DNA from: Thalassia testudinum
Taxonomy: Eukaryota > Streptophyta > Magnoliopsida > Alismatales > Hydrocharitaceae
DNA length: 64,000 nt
Direction: 5' to 3'
Assembly: GCA_037157565.1 (NCBI GenBank)
Contig: JAZHRO010000024.1
Location: 210,241,501 to 210,305,500, forward strand
In this document: one piece after another, positions 10,258-22,431 of the stretch
Numbering within the stretch: position 1 is the stretch's first letter
How the letters are laid out: each line of letters opens with the position of its first letter
Notes under the pieces: model-generated
The model's input: the letters and a program-made list of their open reading frames with translations, nothing else
Told to the model about the DNA's origin: nothing
The model's database searches: none
Position numbers and translations under genes: made by a program

Positions 10258-13200
10258 ATGCCTCGTCGTGGGACTGGCGAGACTGGCCGCGGGCGCGGCC
10301 GAGGGCGAGGTCGGCGAGGTGGACGTGCTGTCGTTGATGTCTCGGTGGACCAGCCACCACTCCCTGGCATCCAGGCCCAGGACCTCGCCAGACTGATACG
10401 GGATATTGTACGAGAGGAGCTCCACCCACCGCCCCGAGCACCTCCTCCTGGGGTTGCAGAGGGGGAGTCCTCTGTGGGGCCACGCGACGGACGCGGCACT
10501 GGACACGAGGGAGGGGATGGGCCCCTGCCGCCCCCACCTTCCTCCGACACTTCTGTACACGAGACACCTTCGCCTGGAGGTGCACCAGCACCTCCCCTAC
10601 AGCACCACTTCGAGCTTTTCGGACAGTTCCGGAAGCTGAAGCCCCCCTCCTTCAAGGGGGATGAGGACCCAACCGAGGCAGAGGACTGGCTGGAGCAGCT
10701 GGAGAAGATCTTCGACACCCTTCGCCCCCCGGTGGAGTGCCGCGTGGCCTTTGCCACGTACCAGCTGGAGAGTGCGGCACACCGGTGGTGGAGGGCGGTC
10801 CGGGGACAGGAGAGGGACGAGCCGACGTGGGACCAGTTCGTCACCCTCTTCTGCGAGCAGTACTTTCCCCAGACGTGGCAGGACCAGAGGAGGCGGGAGT
10901 TCCACACTCTCCGCCAAGGGACGATGACCGTGAGCGCGTACCGCACGCGTTTCTTGGAGCTGTCCCGCTTTGCAGCGACAGCGGTAGCCACTGAGGAGGA
11001 GCGCCTTTGGAGGTTCACCGAGGGGCTCCGGCCTGCGATCCGGGGGTATGTCAAACCCCTGAAGCTGCCGACGTTTTCGAGAGTGGTAGAGGCAGCCATG
11101 ACTTACGAGGAGACCAACCCGTCCGCGCGAGAGACCGACGGCGGGCGGAAGAGGCCCTTTCAGCCAGACTTCTCACAGGGCCGGCGAGAACGGAGACACG
11201 TGGCGTCCACAGGAGAGCCGTCACGTTGTGCAGGGCCATCAGTGGCCTTTGGGGGCCCTCGACAGGGGCCAGTCGCCAGCACCGGACCCCCGCCTAACCG
11301 ACAGCAGGGACTCACTGAGGGCGGGAGTCGGGTTCCCCTCTGCTACCAGTGTGGCCAGCCGGGCCACGTCAGGAGGGACTGCCCATCTAGGGTAGGAGGT
11401 CAGCAGATACTTCCCGCGCAGAGCACTGGAGGGCGCGCAGGAGGCCGCGGTTTCCAGGCGCGAGGAGGAGGACCGCAGTCGCGAGGAGGGTACCGGCCAG
11501 CACCTACCCGTCCGACGCAGAGTGTGGCTGCTTCGTCCGCACCTAGAGCTGAGGGGCGTATCAACGCCCTAACACACAGGGACGCCAGAGCTTCGGGATC
11601 CGTGGTAGCAGGTATGGTTTCAGTTTCTGGCAGACTCGTTTACACGCTTTTCGATTCCGGCGCTACGCACTCGTTTGTCGCAGACAGTTTCGCAGTTAGT
11701 TTGGACCAGGATTATACATTGTTAGAGAACCCGTTCGTAATTAGAGGTCCGAGTGGTCAGCTATTTGTAGCTGAGGAGGTGTACACGGGTTGCGGGGTCA
11801 GCATCGGGGGACACAGCCTGCCAGCTGACCTGATTATGATACAGATGGAGGACTTTGGGGTGATCCTGGGGATGGATTGGCTGTCCGCTTACCACGCATT
11901 GGTAGACTGCTTTGAGAGGAAGATTGTCTTCTCCATTCCGGAGTTGCCTTCCTTCGAGTTTCACGGGCAGCCAGTGGACGGAGGTTTCAGGTGCATTTCG
12001 GCACTTCGGGCGGCGAGACTTTTGAGTCAGGGGTGTGAGGGCTTCTTAGCTTGTGTGGTGGCAGAGCACAGCCCCGTGGCAGACTTCCAGAGCATCCCGG
12101 TGGTCAGAGAGTACCCCGACGTGTTTCCAGACGAGTTACCAGGACTACCGCCCGAGCGTGAGATCGAGTTTGAGATCTCACTAGTACCAGGGACCAGCCC
12201 CATCTCCACCGCGCCATACAGGATGGCACCGCTTGAGCTGCGAGAGCTCAAGTCTCAGTTGCAGGACCTTTTGGAGAAGGGTTTCGTGAGGCCCAGTGCG
12301 TCTCCCTGGGGAGCCCCGGTACTGTTTGTAAAGAAGAAGGATGGGACCCTACGCCTTTGTGTGGACTACCGACAGCTGAATAGGGTCACCATCAAGAACA
12401 GATATCCGCTGCCGAGGATTGACGATTTGTTTGACCAGTTACGGGGTGCCACGGTGTTTTCCAAGATCGACTTGAGGTCTGGATACCACCAGTTGAGGAT
12501 CAGGGAGACCGACGTCTCCAAGACAGCTTTCCGCACCCGGTACGGACACTACGAGTTTTTGGTCATGCCGTTTGGGCTGACCAATGCCCCCGCTGCTTTC
12601 ATGGACCTGATGAACCGGGTGTTCAGACCGTACTTGGACCAGTTTGTGGTGGTTTTCATAGATGATGTACTCATCTATTCTAGAGATCGGACGCAGCACG
12701 GACAGCACTTGCGGATGGTTCTGGACACTCTGAGACGACGCAGGCTGTACGCCAAATACAGCAAGTGCGAGTTCTGGTTGAGGGAGGTGACCTTTTTGGG
12801 TCATGTGATCTCTGGAGACGGCCTGGCGGTGGATCCCGCCAAGGTCGAGGCAGTGCTCAGGTGGGAGAGACCGCGTTCAGTCACTGAGATTCGCAGTTTC
12901 CTGGGACTGGCAGGTTACTACAGACGGTTCATCAGAGGGTTTTCGCAGATTGCACGTCCTATGACACAGTTGACTCGGAAGGATGTGCCTTTCACTTGGA
13001 CAGATGCCTGTGAGGCGTGTTTTCTGGAGCTGAAGGAGAGGTTGACCTCGGCTCCCGTGCTCACCATTCCTGACAGTAGTGGCGGGTTCGTTGTGTACAC
13101 GGACGCTTCCTTGCAGGGGTTAGGAGGTGTGCTCATGCAGAGGGGTCACGTGGTCGCTTACGCTTCGCGGCAACTGAAGCCCCATGAACATACCTACCCT

Positions 13201-15021
13201 ACCCACGACCTAGAGTTGGCAGCTGTTGTCTTCGCGCTGAAGACATGGAGGCACTACTTGTACGGTGAGACCTTCGAGATTTTTACAGATCACAAGAGCC
13301 TCAGATATCTTTTTGACCAGAAGGAGCTCAACATGAGACAGAGACGTTGGTTGGAGCTCCTGAAGGACTACGACTGCAGCATCTCCTACCACCCGGGAAA
13401 GGCCAATGTGGTGGCTGACGCCTTGAGCCGTAAGGCACCCGCACGCTTGGCCAGTCTACAGTTACAGAGTTGGAGCCTTTTGGAGGAGGTGGGCAGTTGG
13501 CGACCTCTGGAGTTACGAGGGTACTGTGGGGCAGTGACGGTGACACGGCAGACCAGACCAGAGTTGATAGACCGCATCATCACGGGACAGATGGCCGATC
13601 CGTACTTGCAGTCTTTGCGCGACAGAGTACTGTCAGGGGACCCAGGGGACTTCTCTTTCACAGACCAGGTGTTACGCTTGAGGGGACGGCTGTGCGTCCC
13701 CAGAGACGAGGAGCTGTTGAGAGAGCTCCTGACGGAGGCACACGGTTCCAGATTCACCATACATCCCGGAAACACGAAAATGTACCATGACTTGAGACGC
13801 GAGTTCTGGTGGAGAGGGATGAAGCGGGATGTGGGTGAGTTCGTGCAGCAGTGCTTAGTGTGCCAGCAGGTGAAAGCCGAGCATCAGAGGCCTGCAGGGC
13901 CGCTTCAGCCGCTTCCAGTGCCAGAGTGGAAGTGGGAGAGCATCACCATGGACTTGGTGGTGGGCTTACCTGTTACCCAGCGAGGACACGACGCGGTCTG
14001 GGTAATAGTGGATAGGTTGACGAAGACGGCACGATTCTTGCCGATCCGAGTCACTTTGGGACCAGCACAGTTGGCAGAGAGGTATATCCGTGATGTGGTG
14101 CGACTACACGGAGTTCCGCGGGAGATCGTATCCGACCGGGATACCCGCTTTACGTCCCAGTTTTGGGCTGAGTTTCAGCAGGCTTTGGGGACGAGGTTGA
14201 GGTTTAGCACGGCTTACCACCCCCAGACGGACGGACAGTCGGAACGCACGATACAGACACTTGAGGATCTTTTGCGTGCCTGTGTACTAGACTGGAGGGG
14301 CTCTTGGGAGGAGCACCTGCCCCTGGCAGAGTTTGCATACAACAACAGTTATCACTCGAGCATCGGCATGGCTCCCTACGAGGCTCTGTACGGACGAAAA
14401 TGCACGGCACCCTTGAGTTGGGTTGAGGTGGGGACCAAGTGGGAGGTTGGCCCCAGGTTGATCCGGCAGAGTCAGGAGGTAGTTGAACAGATCCACAGAC
14501 GACTCCGCACTGTCAGGAGCAGACAGAAGAGCTACGCAGATCGCAGACGCAGAGAGGTGCAGTTCGAGGTTGGGGACCACGTCTTTCTTCGTGTTTCGCC
14601 CATGAAGGGCTTACAGCGGTTTGGGGTGAGAGGGAAGCTCGCGCCGAGGTTCGTGGGGCCCTTCGAGGTCCTGGAGCGGGTTGGACCCGTTGCTTACAGA
14701 CTTGCCCTTCCCCCGCAGCTTTCTGGTGTGCACGACGTGTTCCACGTGTCCAACCTCAGGAAGTACGTAGCCGATCCCAGCCACGTACTGAGTCACGAGA
14801 GCGTCGAGGTGAGCGACGACCTGACCTACCCCGAGCGGCCAGTGCAGATCCTAGACCGAGCCGTCCGCAGGTTGAGACGAAAGCAAGTACCCCTGGTAAA
14901 GGTTTTGTGGAGGAGCCAGCGGTACGAGGAGGCTACCTGGGAGCCTGAGGCGGCAATGCGGGAGCGGTACCCAGAGCTTTTCGCGGGTACGTCTTTTCGG
15001 ACCGGCTTCGGTCCTCTTTGA
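10258..15021 (+). CDS. Chromovirus Gag-Pol polyprotein, intact (1587 aa)
   Basis: One uninterrupted frame encodes all enzymes of the element. I chose the ATG at 10258 (MPRRGTGE, followed by a Gly/Arg-rich stretch); an in-frame ATG at 10198 would add 20 residues. Domains in order: retrotransposon Gag at about 130-300; CCHC zinc knuckle [14 protein letters not shown] at 362-375; aspartic protease with DSGAT at 466; reverse transcriptase with FIDD, the DD at 802-803; RNase H with YTDAS at about 947-951; integrase zinc-binding HHCC starting near 1169; catalytic D1232, D1293 and E1329, giving the D-D-35-E spacing; then the GPF(E)VL and HDVFHVSNL region and a chromodomain-like C-terminus (about 1525-1580). 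Virus-like particles form in the cytoplasm, and the integrase tail probably guides chromatin targeting. All key residues are present. Confidence 0.96.
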   Translation: MPRRGTGETGRGRGRGRGRRGGRAVVDVSVDQPPLPGIQAQDLARLIRDIVREELHPPPRAPPPGVAEGESSVGPRDGRGTGHEGGDGPLPPPPSSDTSVHETPSPGGAPAPPLQHHFELFGQFRKLKPPSFKGDEDPTEAEDWLEQLEKIFDTLRPPVECRVAFATYQLESAAHRWWRAVRGQERDEPTWDQFVTLFCEQYFPQTWQDQRRREFHTLRQGTMTVSAYRTRFLELSRFAATAVATEEERLWRFTEGLRPAIRGYVKPLKLPTFSRVVEAAMTYEETNPSARETDGGRKRPFQPDFSQGRRERRHVASTGEPSRCAGPSVAFGGPRQGPVASTGPPPNRQQGLTEGGSRVPLCYQCGQPGHVRRDCPSRVGGQQILPAQSTGGRAGGRGFQARGGGPQSRGGYRPAPTRPTQSVAASSAPRAEGRINALTHRDARASGSVVAGMVSVSGRLVYTLFDSGATHSFVADSFAVSLDQDYTLLENPFVIRGPSGQLFVAEEVYTGCGVSIGGHSLPADLIMIQMEDFGVILGMDWLSAYHALVDCFERKIVFSIPELPSFEFHGQPVDGGFRCISALRAARLLSQGCEGFLACVVAEHSPVADFQSIPVVREYPDVFPDELPGLPPEREIEFEISLVPGTSPISTAPYRMAPLELRELKSQLQDLLEKGFVRPSASPWGAPVLFVKKKDGTLRLCVDYRQLNRVTIKNRYPLPRIDDLFDQLRGATVFSKIDLRSGYHQLRIRETDVSKTAFRTRYGHYEFLVMPFGLTNAPAAFMDLMNRVFRPYLDQFVVVFIDDVLIYSRDRTQHGQHLRMVLDTLRRRRLYAKYSKCEFWLREVTFLGHVISGDGLAVDPAKVEAVLRWERPRSVTEIRSFLGLAGYYRRFIRGFSQIARPMTQLTRKDVPFTWTDACEACFLELKERLTSAPVLTIPDSSGGFVVYTDASLQGLGGVLMQRGHVVAYASRQLKPHEHTYPTHDLELAAVVFALKTWRHYLYGETFEIFTDHKSLRYLFDQKELNMRQRRWLELLKDYDCSISYHPGKANVVADALSRKAPARLASLQLQSWSLLEEVGSWRPLELRGYCGAVTVTRQTRPELIDRIITGQMADPYLQSLRDRVLSGDPGDFSFTDQVLRLRGRLCVPRDEELLRELLTEAHGSRFTIHPGNTKMYHDLRREFWWRGMKRDVGEFVQQCLVCQQVKAEHQRPAGPLQPLPVPEWKWESITMDLVVGLPVTQRGHDAVWVIVDRLTKTARFLPIRVTLGPAQLAERYIRDVVRLHGVPREIVSDRDTRFTSQFWAEFQQALGTRLRFSTAYHPQTDGQSERTIQTLEDLLRACVLDWRGSWEEHLPLAEFAYNNSYHSSIGMAPYEALYGRKCTAPLSWVEVGTKWEVGPRLIRQSQEVVEQIHRRLRTVRSRQKSYADRRRREVQFEVGDHVFLRVSPMKGLQRFGVRGKLAPRFVGPFEVLERVGPVAYRLALPPQLSGVHDVFHVSNLRKYVADPSHVLSHESVEVSDDLTYPERPVQILDRAVRRLRRKQVPLVKVLWRSQRYEEATWEPEAAMRERYPELFAGTSFRTGFGPL

Positions 15022-15105
15022 GTTTGTTATGGTTATTTGGACATCCTTTTTCCGCACCCTAGTTGGCGCAAGTTTCGGGGACGAAACTTCCTTTGAGTTT
15101 GTTAT
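15016..15105 (+). repeat. Duplicated 15-mer where the C polypurine tract is expected
   Basis: CTTTGAGTTTGTTAT occurs at 15016-15030, at the gag-pol stop codon, and again at 15091-15105, two bases before the 3' LTR. Between them is TTTCGGGGACGAAAC, which in chromoviruses normally precedes a G-rich PPT. No G-rich PPT abuts the LTR here, so the usual PPT seems replaced by the copied 15-mer. Confidence 0.6.
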
Positions 15106-15107
15106 AT

Positions 15108-17809
15108 TGTAACGAGCGCGTGCCCAGACGTCTTTTAAGACGTCTGGGAGGTGGCCCAGACGTCTGTAAAGACGTCTGGGATCACATCCGGACGTCTGAC
15201 CAGACGTCCGGGATAGTTTACAGACGTCTGGCGAACAGTTATGCTCGCACGGGATATTCGTCTGCGCGCCTGTGCGCGCAGACCTGCGATCCGCATCTTC
15301 TCTGCGGCTGCAGGCGACTGCGGCCGTCTCTCCCTCCTCTCCGCGCGGCGTTAAAAGGGGGAGGGGGCGCGCCTCCCCTCCCGTCTCCACCATCTTCCTC
15401 CTTCTCTCCTGCCTGTGCGCGAGAGCGAGCGGACGCGAGGGCGCAGCGGCAGCGGTGGCCGCAGTAGGCGCGGGGGAGCTGTGGCGTGCGAGGGCGGGGC
15501 TCTGCCGTGAGGGCGAGCTCGCCGGGAGCGGCTTGGCCGGCCGGCGGAGGGCGCAGGGGGCGCAGAGCGTCGCGGAGAGGGACCTGCTGCGGGCGGAGCA
15601 GCGGACGCGCGAGGTGCGACGCGGGCGGCGTCGCGAGCGGAGGCCGAGCGAGGTTCTGATTCTGGAAAAATCTCCAGAATCAGACGTCTGGACTGATATC
15701 CAGACGACAAGGTCGACGTCTGTGAGATCATACAGACGTCTGAAAGGTGAGTTCCGCTTTCTCCTTCTTTTTGTCGACTGACCGTACTGAGGGAGGAGGG
15801 TTGGCTGTGCGCAGGTGCTCGATTCGTCATCCTTTGCGAATCAGACGTCTGGAAGTTGTACCAGACGGCGGGAGTGACCTCCAGACGTCCGGAGAGACCA
15901 TCGGACGTCTGGGATCTAGGAGAGACGTCCCCACAGACTTCTGGACGTCCGGGGAACCAAGCCGAACAGGTAATTCTCTGATCCACCGTTTAAGACGTCT
16001 GGAAGGAGTTCCAGACGTCTGATTTTGCACAGTATTGTCTTTCTCGACCCGTTAGGGCCCGTTTGGGCTCCGTTTTCCGCGATTCGAGTTGCGTTCGTTT
16101 CAGAATTTATTCCTCTACCCGCCTACAGTAGCTATACACTGTTTTGAGACACTCCTTGTGTTTGATCCTTGTGATAGGACCTCGTTCGGTTGCCGTCTTG
16201 AGAGTCGCGGAGGCGCGCGGGATTCCCGACCACGCCCCCATTACTCCCGTTGTACCTGGTAGAGTGGTTTTAAGTATATAAAAAAAAAAAAAAAATCTGT
16301 TAAAGTATGGAATCATAACTAGAACCTAGGGCATTGCATGAATCCTAGGAATGAGAAATGTATGGAATGATAGCTCCTAGGTGTTGCATGAATCCTAGGG
16401 CCGGAAAACTAGATTGTATGATAGATCCTAGGATATGGCATGAATCCTAGGATGGAAAAACTAGTGGAATGTATATTACTGCAGTCTTGGAGAAATGGAA
16501 AGGAATATATAAGCGGCCTGTGAAATTAATTAACAGCTGCCTGTTATGAACAAAGAAACATGTTTGAGATCATGGAAATTGAGAACGTGAATCTGGAAAG
16601 TGAAACATATGATGTTCTGAGATAAAGGGCTGGAACCCTACGGGGAATTAGGAGTGGAGCTCCTGGAAAGAAAAGGAATGGAACTGAGATGTAGTTTGTA
16701 CTGTCTCTTGGGTACGCAGTACCGAGGGAAGTACCTGTACCTGTTTTAGTGCAGAGTGGGGCCAGCCGCCCCAGGGACCCGGGGTTAGGCTTGGCCGCTC
16801 TGTACCGACTTGTTGGCCCTCGTGTACGTAGTACCGAGGAGAGCTAGTAGTGTTAGGAGAGTACTAGCTACCCCACGGGCCCCGGGGTTCTGCTAGCCTC
16901 CTTCACCGACTTGTTAGGCCCACTAGGGCAAACCAGGGTAGTCAGGCGAGGGTGCGCGGACTGTGGAGGGGCAAGGCCCCGGTTTGGTTACTGTGGAGGG
17001 GTTGGACCCCTGTTACTGAGAGGGCTCTGCCCTGGTTCCGTGCTGTGCTTTGGGCGCACCCGTTAACGGAAACGACTGACCGCGTGCCAGTACGGGCTAG
17101 CTACCTGTGCGTTTATCGCGCGTGCCGTAGTCACCGTTACGTCTGTCAGTGACCTTGGGGTGGTTGACTGAGGGTAGGATCACCACGGGGGACTCTCCCG
17201 GCCAGGAGAGCACCACGTGCTACTTCTACTTTTGGAAAAGACTGCAATCAAGATCGTCCCACGAGGACATCCGAGATCAAGTAAAGGATCTGAGAAGTAA
17301 ATGAAATAGTGAGAAAAATTGAAAGATGTAAATAAAAGAAAGTAATAGAACATAACAGCTACTGTACACTCTACTGTTGCCTTTAGTTAGTTTGCCACTC
17401 TACTCAGCGTTTTGCTGACGTGTTACACTCGTTACCTTTTTCAGGACCAGGTGTTGAGCAGCCAGGGTCGGCGGCTGCAGAGGACGCTGGGCCGAGTAGG
17501 GTCCAGTAGAGTTGCCACAGCTTTGTACCTTCTTTTGTTTCTGTTCTAGTGAGTAGTTTTGTTTCCGCTGTACCTCCTTTACCTGCAGTTTTTGTTATAT
17601 GATAAATGTTGTTTTACTGTTGTGGTGGTGCCTACTGTAGTAGTTTCTTTCCTTACTGCTGTGCTTTCTTACTGTTAGTTATATTCATGCTGAATGTGGT
17701 TTATTTTACTGTCTTTTGGTTACTTCCTCGTTGGACGACTGGGTCTTGGGATTAGTCGAGTCGGTCCGGTTCTCGTGTCTCGTAGGGACTCGGGAACCGG
17801 GTCGTTACA
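15108..17809 (+). repeat. 3' LTR of C (2702 bp)
   Basis: It has the same length as the 5' LTR at a constant offset of 7731 bp, with the palindrome clusters, tandem repeats, TATA box (16506-16513) and small chance frames all at the expected positions. It ends TTACA at 17809, followed by the TSD CCATA. Confidence 0.96.
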
Positions 17810-18137
17810 CCATATAAGAAATGTATGGTTGCAAGAAACTAGACAAGGTAGGGCCTTAGATGGCGAAACATGCTAGAACAACTTCCATGGGAGGGATGGA
17901 ATAAAATACAAACCTTTCACTCATTTTGAGCACATGAGGAAGAAACAGCCATGGAAGTGCCTTTCATACAACTAAAACATAAAGCAGTAGAAATTTTCAG
18001 TAAGTGATACAAAAAATAAGAATGTTAGGATCCAAATCCTTCAAACAAAAGAAGCAAACTTCATTCTTTAAAATAAGAATGTTCTCATTCTTATCCTCCC
18101 GTTCAGCATTAGATTGTTTCTGGTTGTCACCACCAAT

Positions 18138-18907
18138 CTATTCTCCTAGACTTTGTTCTTCCACATGGAGATCCTCAGACTTTCCAAGGTGCAACTCCGA
18201 CTTGTTAGCATCACCTATTACTTCAGCTTCACCAGTGGATTCTGTCACCTTGGATGCTACAATGTGATCTACCTTGCTTTTGGACAAGTGACCATTTTCT
18301 TTCTCCTTTGGCATGACCTCTTCAAACATGGCAGAAAGCTCTAGGATCTTCTTGTTTGTCTCTTCCTCTCTAGCACAAGACTCCTCATTCTCTTGAGCAA
18401 TGCACTGTAGTGCATTCTCTTTGTCTAGTAGCCTTTCCTTCAATTGCATGTTGTCCACCCTCGCCATAACCGTGACTTCATTGGCTGATTTCGCATCCAG
18501 CATGGCCTATTCTAGTCTATTTAGAAGCTGGACTCCCTCTTCATTGCAGTTGCTTCTTCCTCCGACCCTTTAATATTAGAAACTAGCCTATCCATTTATT
18601 GTTTGATTTCAGCGAATGGAAAGCAATGCTTTGTACCTCTCTTCAGTTGACTTGAGAGCCTTCTTCAATTCATTTAGTTGACATAGTGCATCAGAAACAT
18701 CAGATTCCTTCATCTCTAGTTCTTTCTTTGATTCTTTTGCTTCAACATCTACTTCTTGCAAGGCAGAGGCCAACCCATCCATTACGTCAGCTACTCAAGC
18801 ACTTGAGATTTCTCCTTTTCCAAATAAACCAGGTGCTCGTTTGTAGCCTTTAACTCCTTCAGAGCATTCAACTTAGCTTGCAGGTCTGATTTTTTCACAG
18901 CTTAAGC
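18138..18907 (-). pseudogene. WEB-family coiled-coil protein, C-terminal pseudogene fragment
   Basis: On the minus strand 18503-18138 encodes a coiled coil including LKERLLDKENALQCIAQENE and a tail ending at a stop. Upstream (18907-18504) come QAKLNALKELKATNEHL and, in a shifted frame, MDGLASALQEVDVEAKES. This order resembles plant WEB-family proteins of the At5g16730/At3g02930 type, which are coiled-coil proteins related to WEB1. Stops and frameshifts separate the blocks. An intron acceptor (TTGTTGTAG) seems to bound the fragment at about 18907. The N-terminal part of the gene is absent. Confidence 0.6.
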
Positions 18908-19564
18908 CTGTCTCTACAACAAAAAGGCGCCATCCCAATGACCAAGATGCTATCTTTTAACATGAAAACAAAAAAACTGATATAAACTGACATAATTTAC
19001 AATGTGGAAAAATTCAGGAAAAACTCATTTGAAGCAGAATTGGCCTTGGTAAAAAAGTGTTGGATTTTCGAATCAACTGACTTAGGGGATCTGTCCAACA
19101 GGAATCTCTTCCTAGTGTAGCTCTATTGTGCAGTTCTATGGATCTTGGGTGTTAGGTGAATATGTAGATAGTTGGATGACCATCTTTGTTGTGTTTCTGT
19201 AGGGATATGAGATGCAATGTATATTTAGGTTGCAATAGAAACATGGTTGCATCACTTAGATTTAGGATCCCTTATGTTTGCTTGGATATGTTGCTCTTTA
19301 ATTTAATTGGAATGGCATGGTTGTAAATTATACAAAAGAGATTATAAAATTGTTTAACTCATCTTAAAGGTTATAAAATTATTAACTCACCTTATAAATT
19401 GTGTAGCCACAAAATTATTCCCTCACAAAATTATTTTGGATTAAGTTGCAGGAGTTTTTTGTTATTTATGTTGTCCTCCACAAATAAATATAATTTTTGA
19501 TGTCTTTGATTTTATGCACAATCTCTTTTTAACTATTAAGTCTTAAAATTTTGAGATTGAGTAG
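18908..19564. other. AT-rich spacer; no gene recognised
   Basis: No reading frame of note and no element boundary. The first bases resemble a CACTA terminus, but I read them as the intron end of the WEB fragment (see rejected items). Confidence 0.5.
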
Positions 19565-19828
19565 TTGATGTTTATAAATGCACTCTATGTGGCTGGCAAC
19601 GCTGGTCCTAGATGGTCTACCACCTGGAAGATGGCACTCTGGGCACATCTTCAGAATAAACAACATGTGTACAAGTTGATCAAGCAGTTGATAATCTTGG
19701 TTGACCTTGAACACGAAGACGACTTTAAAGGTGGCTTGTATAGTAACTTGTTCGCAGCTCACTCGCCTTTCCAAATTGATGCAAATTTTGTTCATGCTGC
19801 TACTACCTTGCCTTTTGTTTTCACATAG
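19565..19828 (+). pseudogene. Alpha-L-fucosidase 2 (GH95) fragment
   Basis: The frame contains WSTTWKMALWA, then KGGLYSNLFAAHSPFQIDAN. These fit the catalytic region of plant GH95 alpha-L-fucosidases, which remove alpha-1,2-linked fucose from xyloglucan and other glycans. In the family the second block reads roughly EGGLYSNLF-AHPPFQIDANFG and is followed by the AAVAEML helix; here the match ends after IDANF and unrelated residues lead to a stop. Recognisable homology spans about 19598-19790, roughly 65 codons of a protein of about 800 residues. It is a captured or decayed exon and not functional. Confidence 0.72.
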
Positions 19829-21201
19829 GTAGATAGATAGATTTTGGGGCTTAGCAGGTATTATATATATTTGCTTCTTTTCCGTCTTTATTCAAAAAAG
19901 AGTCACCTTTCCAGATGCAGCAGCAGTAGCAGATGCAGATGAAATAGCAGCAGGTATAAAGTAATTTGTGTACCTCGTGTGTTGGTTGTCATTTATTATT
20001 GTAAATCACATTTTCGTGGTTTATTTATGTACCCTGTTTGATGATAAGCTGGCTTTTCTTTTCTAGGATGAAAATCCTAGAGAACCTTTTGACTCAAGGA
20101 TGAAAATCTTTGGTTGTTTCACAAAAATATGTATAGCTATATGATGAATCTTCTCATACACTCATGGTTAAGCTATGTTTGCTATAGTTTTTTTTTGCTA
20201 TTTAACCTCACTAAGTAGTCATTTAGGGGCCTTAGCTAGTCTGCTTTGACAATACCTGATTTACATTCATCACCCTCAACAATTTTCATGGTAGGGTGGT
20301 ACATTATCGAAGTAATTTCCAACAAAATGTTCATCAATATAGAAGTATACAGGATATCATTGAATTAAACACTGATGCTAAAATTTATCGCCTTAGTTTG
20401 TTGTGCTCATTTATAAACTATTCCCTGAATAATGTATTTGCTAAATGCCCTATAACATCCCTTTGAAAAATATAGTCATCTTCTACACTCTCCTTGGAAT
20501 GCCATTGCAATCTTGATCAAGGCATTACAGTATTTGGACATCAATGTACGTAATTGTAATCCCTTTTTTCTTTTTAAGTGCATGTTTTGATGAAGATAAT
20601 TGCCTGAATGAGTGTAAAGAAGCAATCTTCTGATGTGAATGTAGTGTCCAAGGGAGCATTTGTTCGAATTCGTTTTTCGACTAGGATGAACTTGTTCATC
20701 ATTGGAAGCTTTGAATGGAAAATATTCCATACATTATTTTAATTAGAAGCTGGTTTTTTCTTCTCATAATGATATTGATTCATTTCTTATCATGTCCATA
20801 CATTATTTTTGTTCTCGTAATGAAAGTCCATATGTTGTGTTTTTATTGGATGTATTTTTTTTCTTAATGAGACATGAGGTTAATTTTAATTTTATTAAAA
20901 GCCTGGATGATTGCTGACCAATATGATTCCTGCATCCAATATGATTCGAAGTAGTGCCTTAAAATATGTTAGATAAAGTATAATCAAGGTCTGAAATTAT
21001 TCCCTCAATTTTGACTTCCAATAAGGAACTTTTAAATTCTAGCATATTTAACCATTTTGAATTTGCATCCAACATATAGCTGTATTCCATTATGGAAATT
21101 GGTTAAACCTATGGTCATTTTTCCTATATCATAACAACTTCAAATTGTATATTTTTCTAATCATATTTTGTTACTTTCTAATAATCATTTGTTCTCTACA
21201 G
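19829..21201. other. Spacer with weak exon-like traces
   Basis: Mostly AT-rich. Short coding-like pieces occur at about 19905-19966 (Ala-rich, followed by GT) and about 20488-20550 (followed by GTACGT). I cannot assign either to a family. Confidence 0.35.
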
Positions 21202-21270
21202 GGTGTTGGTAATAATGACCAAAAGGTTCTTATTCTTACTACTACAAATACTCCATATGCTCTTGATCAA
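21202..21270 (+). pseudogene. Single exon of a VPS4/SKD1-type AAA ATPase
   Basis: The 69-nt stretch encodes GVGNNDQKVLILTTTNTPYA followed by LDQ. It is preceded by TTCTCTACAG and followed by GTAATA, which are good acceptor and donor sites. The peptide matches the sensor-1 segment of VPS4 (ATNTP-ALD), the ATPase that disassembles ESCRT-III on endosomes. No neighbouring VPS4 exon (for example the arginine-finger segment RRRFDKR) follows, so this is an isolated exon. Confidence 0.65.
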
Positions 21271-22431
21271 GTAATATAGACTTTCCCTATAGTTCTTAGG
21301 CCTATTTTTTTATGGGGTTTATCATTCCTAGACAACTTATTGCAACCAAAATAATAGAAGCAATAATTTAAGTGTCCTAATGATCTCTTTAGGGCTCTTA
21401 AATAGGCCTAAACTTTCCTACTTAATAGGCCTTTTTTGGGCTTATTGTTGGGCTTTGAGCCCTAAAGATCTCTTTTAAGAGTTGAACTTGGATAAGAATT
21501 TTGCTTCCCTCATTAAAACAATTACTACAGTTAAGAGAATTACTGTGATGATAGCAATAAACAATCCACAAGGGAAAAGGAAGTTGCATCTCACTGGCAA
21601 GTGGCAAGTGGAATAACAACTAGTTCAATAATGCCAGTATTGTAATTCTAGAAAGCATAAACTTTCTAATACCAAAAGTTTAAGATAAATTTGTAATCAT
21701 TTCAAAAGCTAAGGTATTCTCAAGCTTTTCTTTAGATACTTTTTCATTCTTAAAGTTTATGATGATATCATGATAGAAATAAAACAACCAAAAGGGAATG
21801 AGAAAGTATTATATGATTGGCTAATGGAGTTATGATAAGCACTAGTTTAGAAATACTTATAAATCTGATTCCCAAAAGATCAAATTTCAAAAACTAAAGT
21901 ATTCGATATGGGAAAAAATGGTTGGGAATCAAAAAAAGAATGCTATATCAAGAAACGTCATTATCTAAAAGGGATGGGAGAATCTTGTGAAATGAACCAT
22001 GGATTCCAATTTCCATCATTTTAGCAAATATTTATTACTTTCTGTCACAGAAAGGCCTTTGGAGTTATTTTATCTTAAAAATAATTGGTGAATTTCATAG
22101 ATTCCAAACAATATGTAGGAGGTTATTTTAATAACTTCAATTCAAACCTATTCACAGGACATCTATCTCCATGGTAATGTGCCTCCTAAAATTCACAGTT
22201 TTTCATTTATCTATAAAGAAAGGAACATTTATATACCAACTCTCCACTTCTATCAGAGCATAGTTTTAATAAACTTGAATAACCAAACCAAAAAAAAAAC
22301 AAGAAACACAAAAAAGGAGTCGAAAATGTGAAATCTAGACTTCTCAAGTGCAATTCAAAATGTGACTCTTCTTTAGCACAAGAAATAGAAGTGCTTTTAT
22401 CCCACCTGCTAAGGTAAACATGAAAAATCTG
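21271..22431. other. AT-rich spacer; nothing recognised
   Basis: No reading frame with family resemblance, no terminal repeats and no LTR motifs seen. Confidence 0.45.

Larger units (their letters stand above)
7377..17809 (+). mobile_element. C: complete Tekay-like chromovirus (Ty3/Gypsy LTR retrotransposon)
   Basis: A full element of 10433 bp with a perfect 5-bp TSD, CCATA, at 7372-7376 and 17810-17814. It has two 2702-bp LTRs, a PBS for initiator tRNA-Met and a single intact gag-pol frame ending in a chromodomain-like tail. The domain order PR-RT-RH-IN marks Ty3/Gypsy. The chromodomain tail, tRNA-iMet primer and long LTRs fit the Tekay (Del) clade of chromoviruses. The LTRs have equal length and I noticed no difference between them in the stretches compared, so the insertion is very recent. 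Confidence 0.96.

Noticed and set aside
10074..11099. 341-codon minus-strand frame opposite the start of C gag-pol.
   Set aside because: A shadow of the GC-rich gag coding strand; the plus-strand frame has clear domains.
18912..18928. CTCTACAACAAAAAGG resembles the CACTA terminus at 26396 (15 of 17 matches) and could be the left TIR.
   Set aside because: It reads better as the intron acceptor (TTGTTGTAG on the minus strand) of the WEB fragment. The adjacent 3 bp (TGT) do not match AAT at the right end, and no subterminal GGTCACGG repeats follow.
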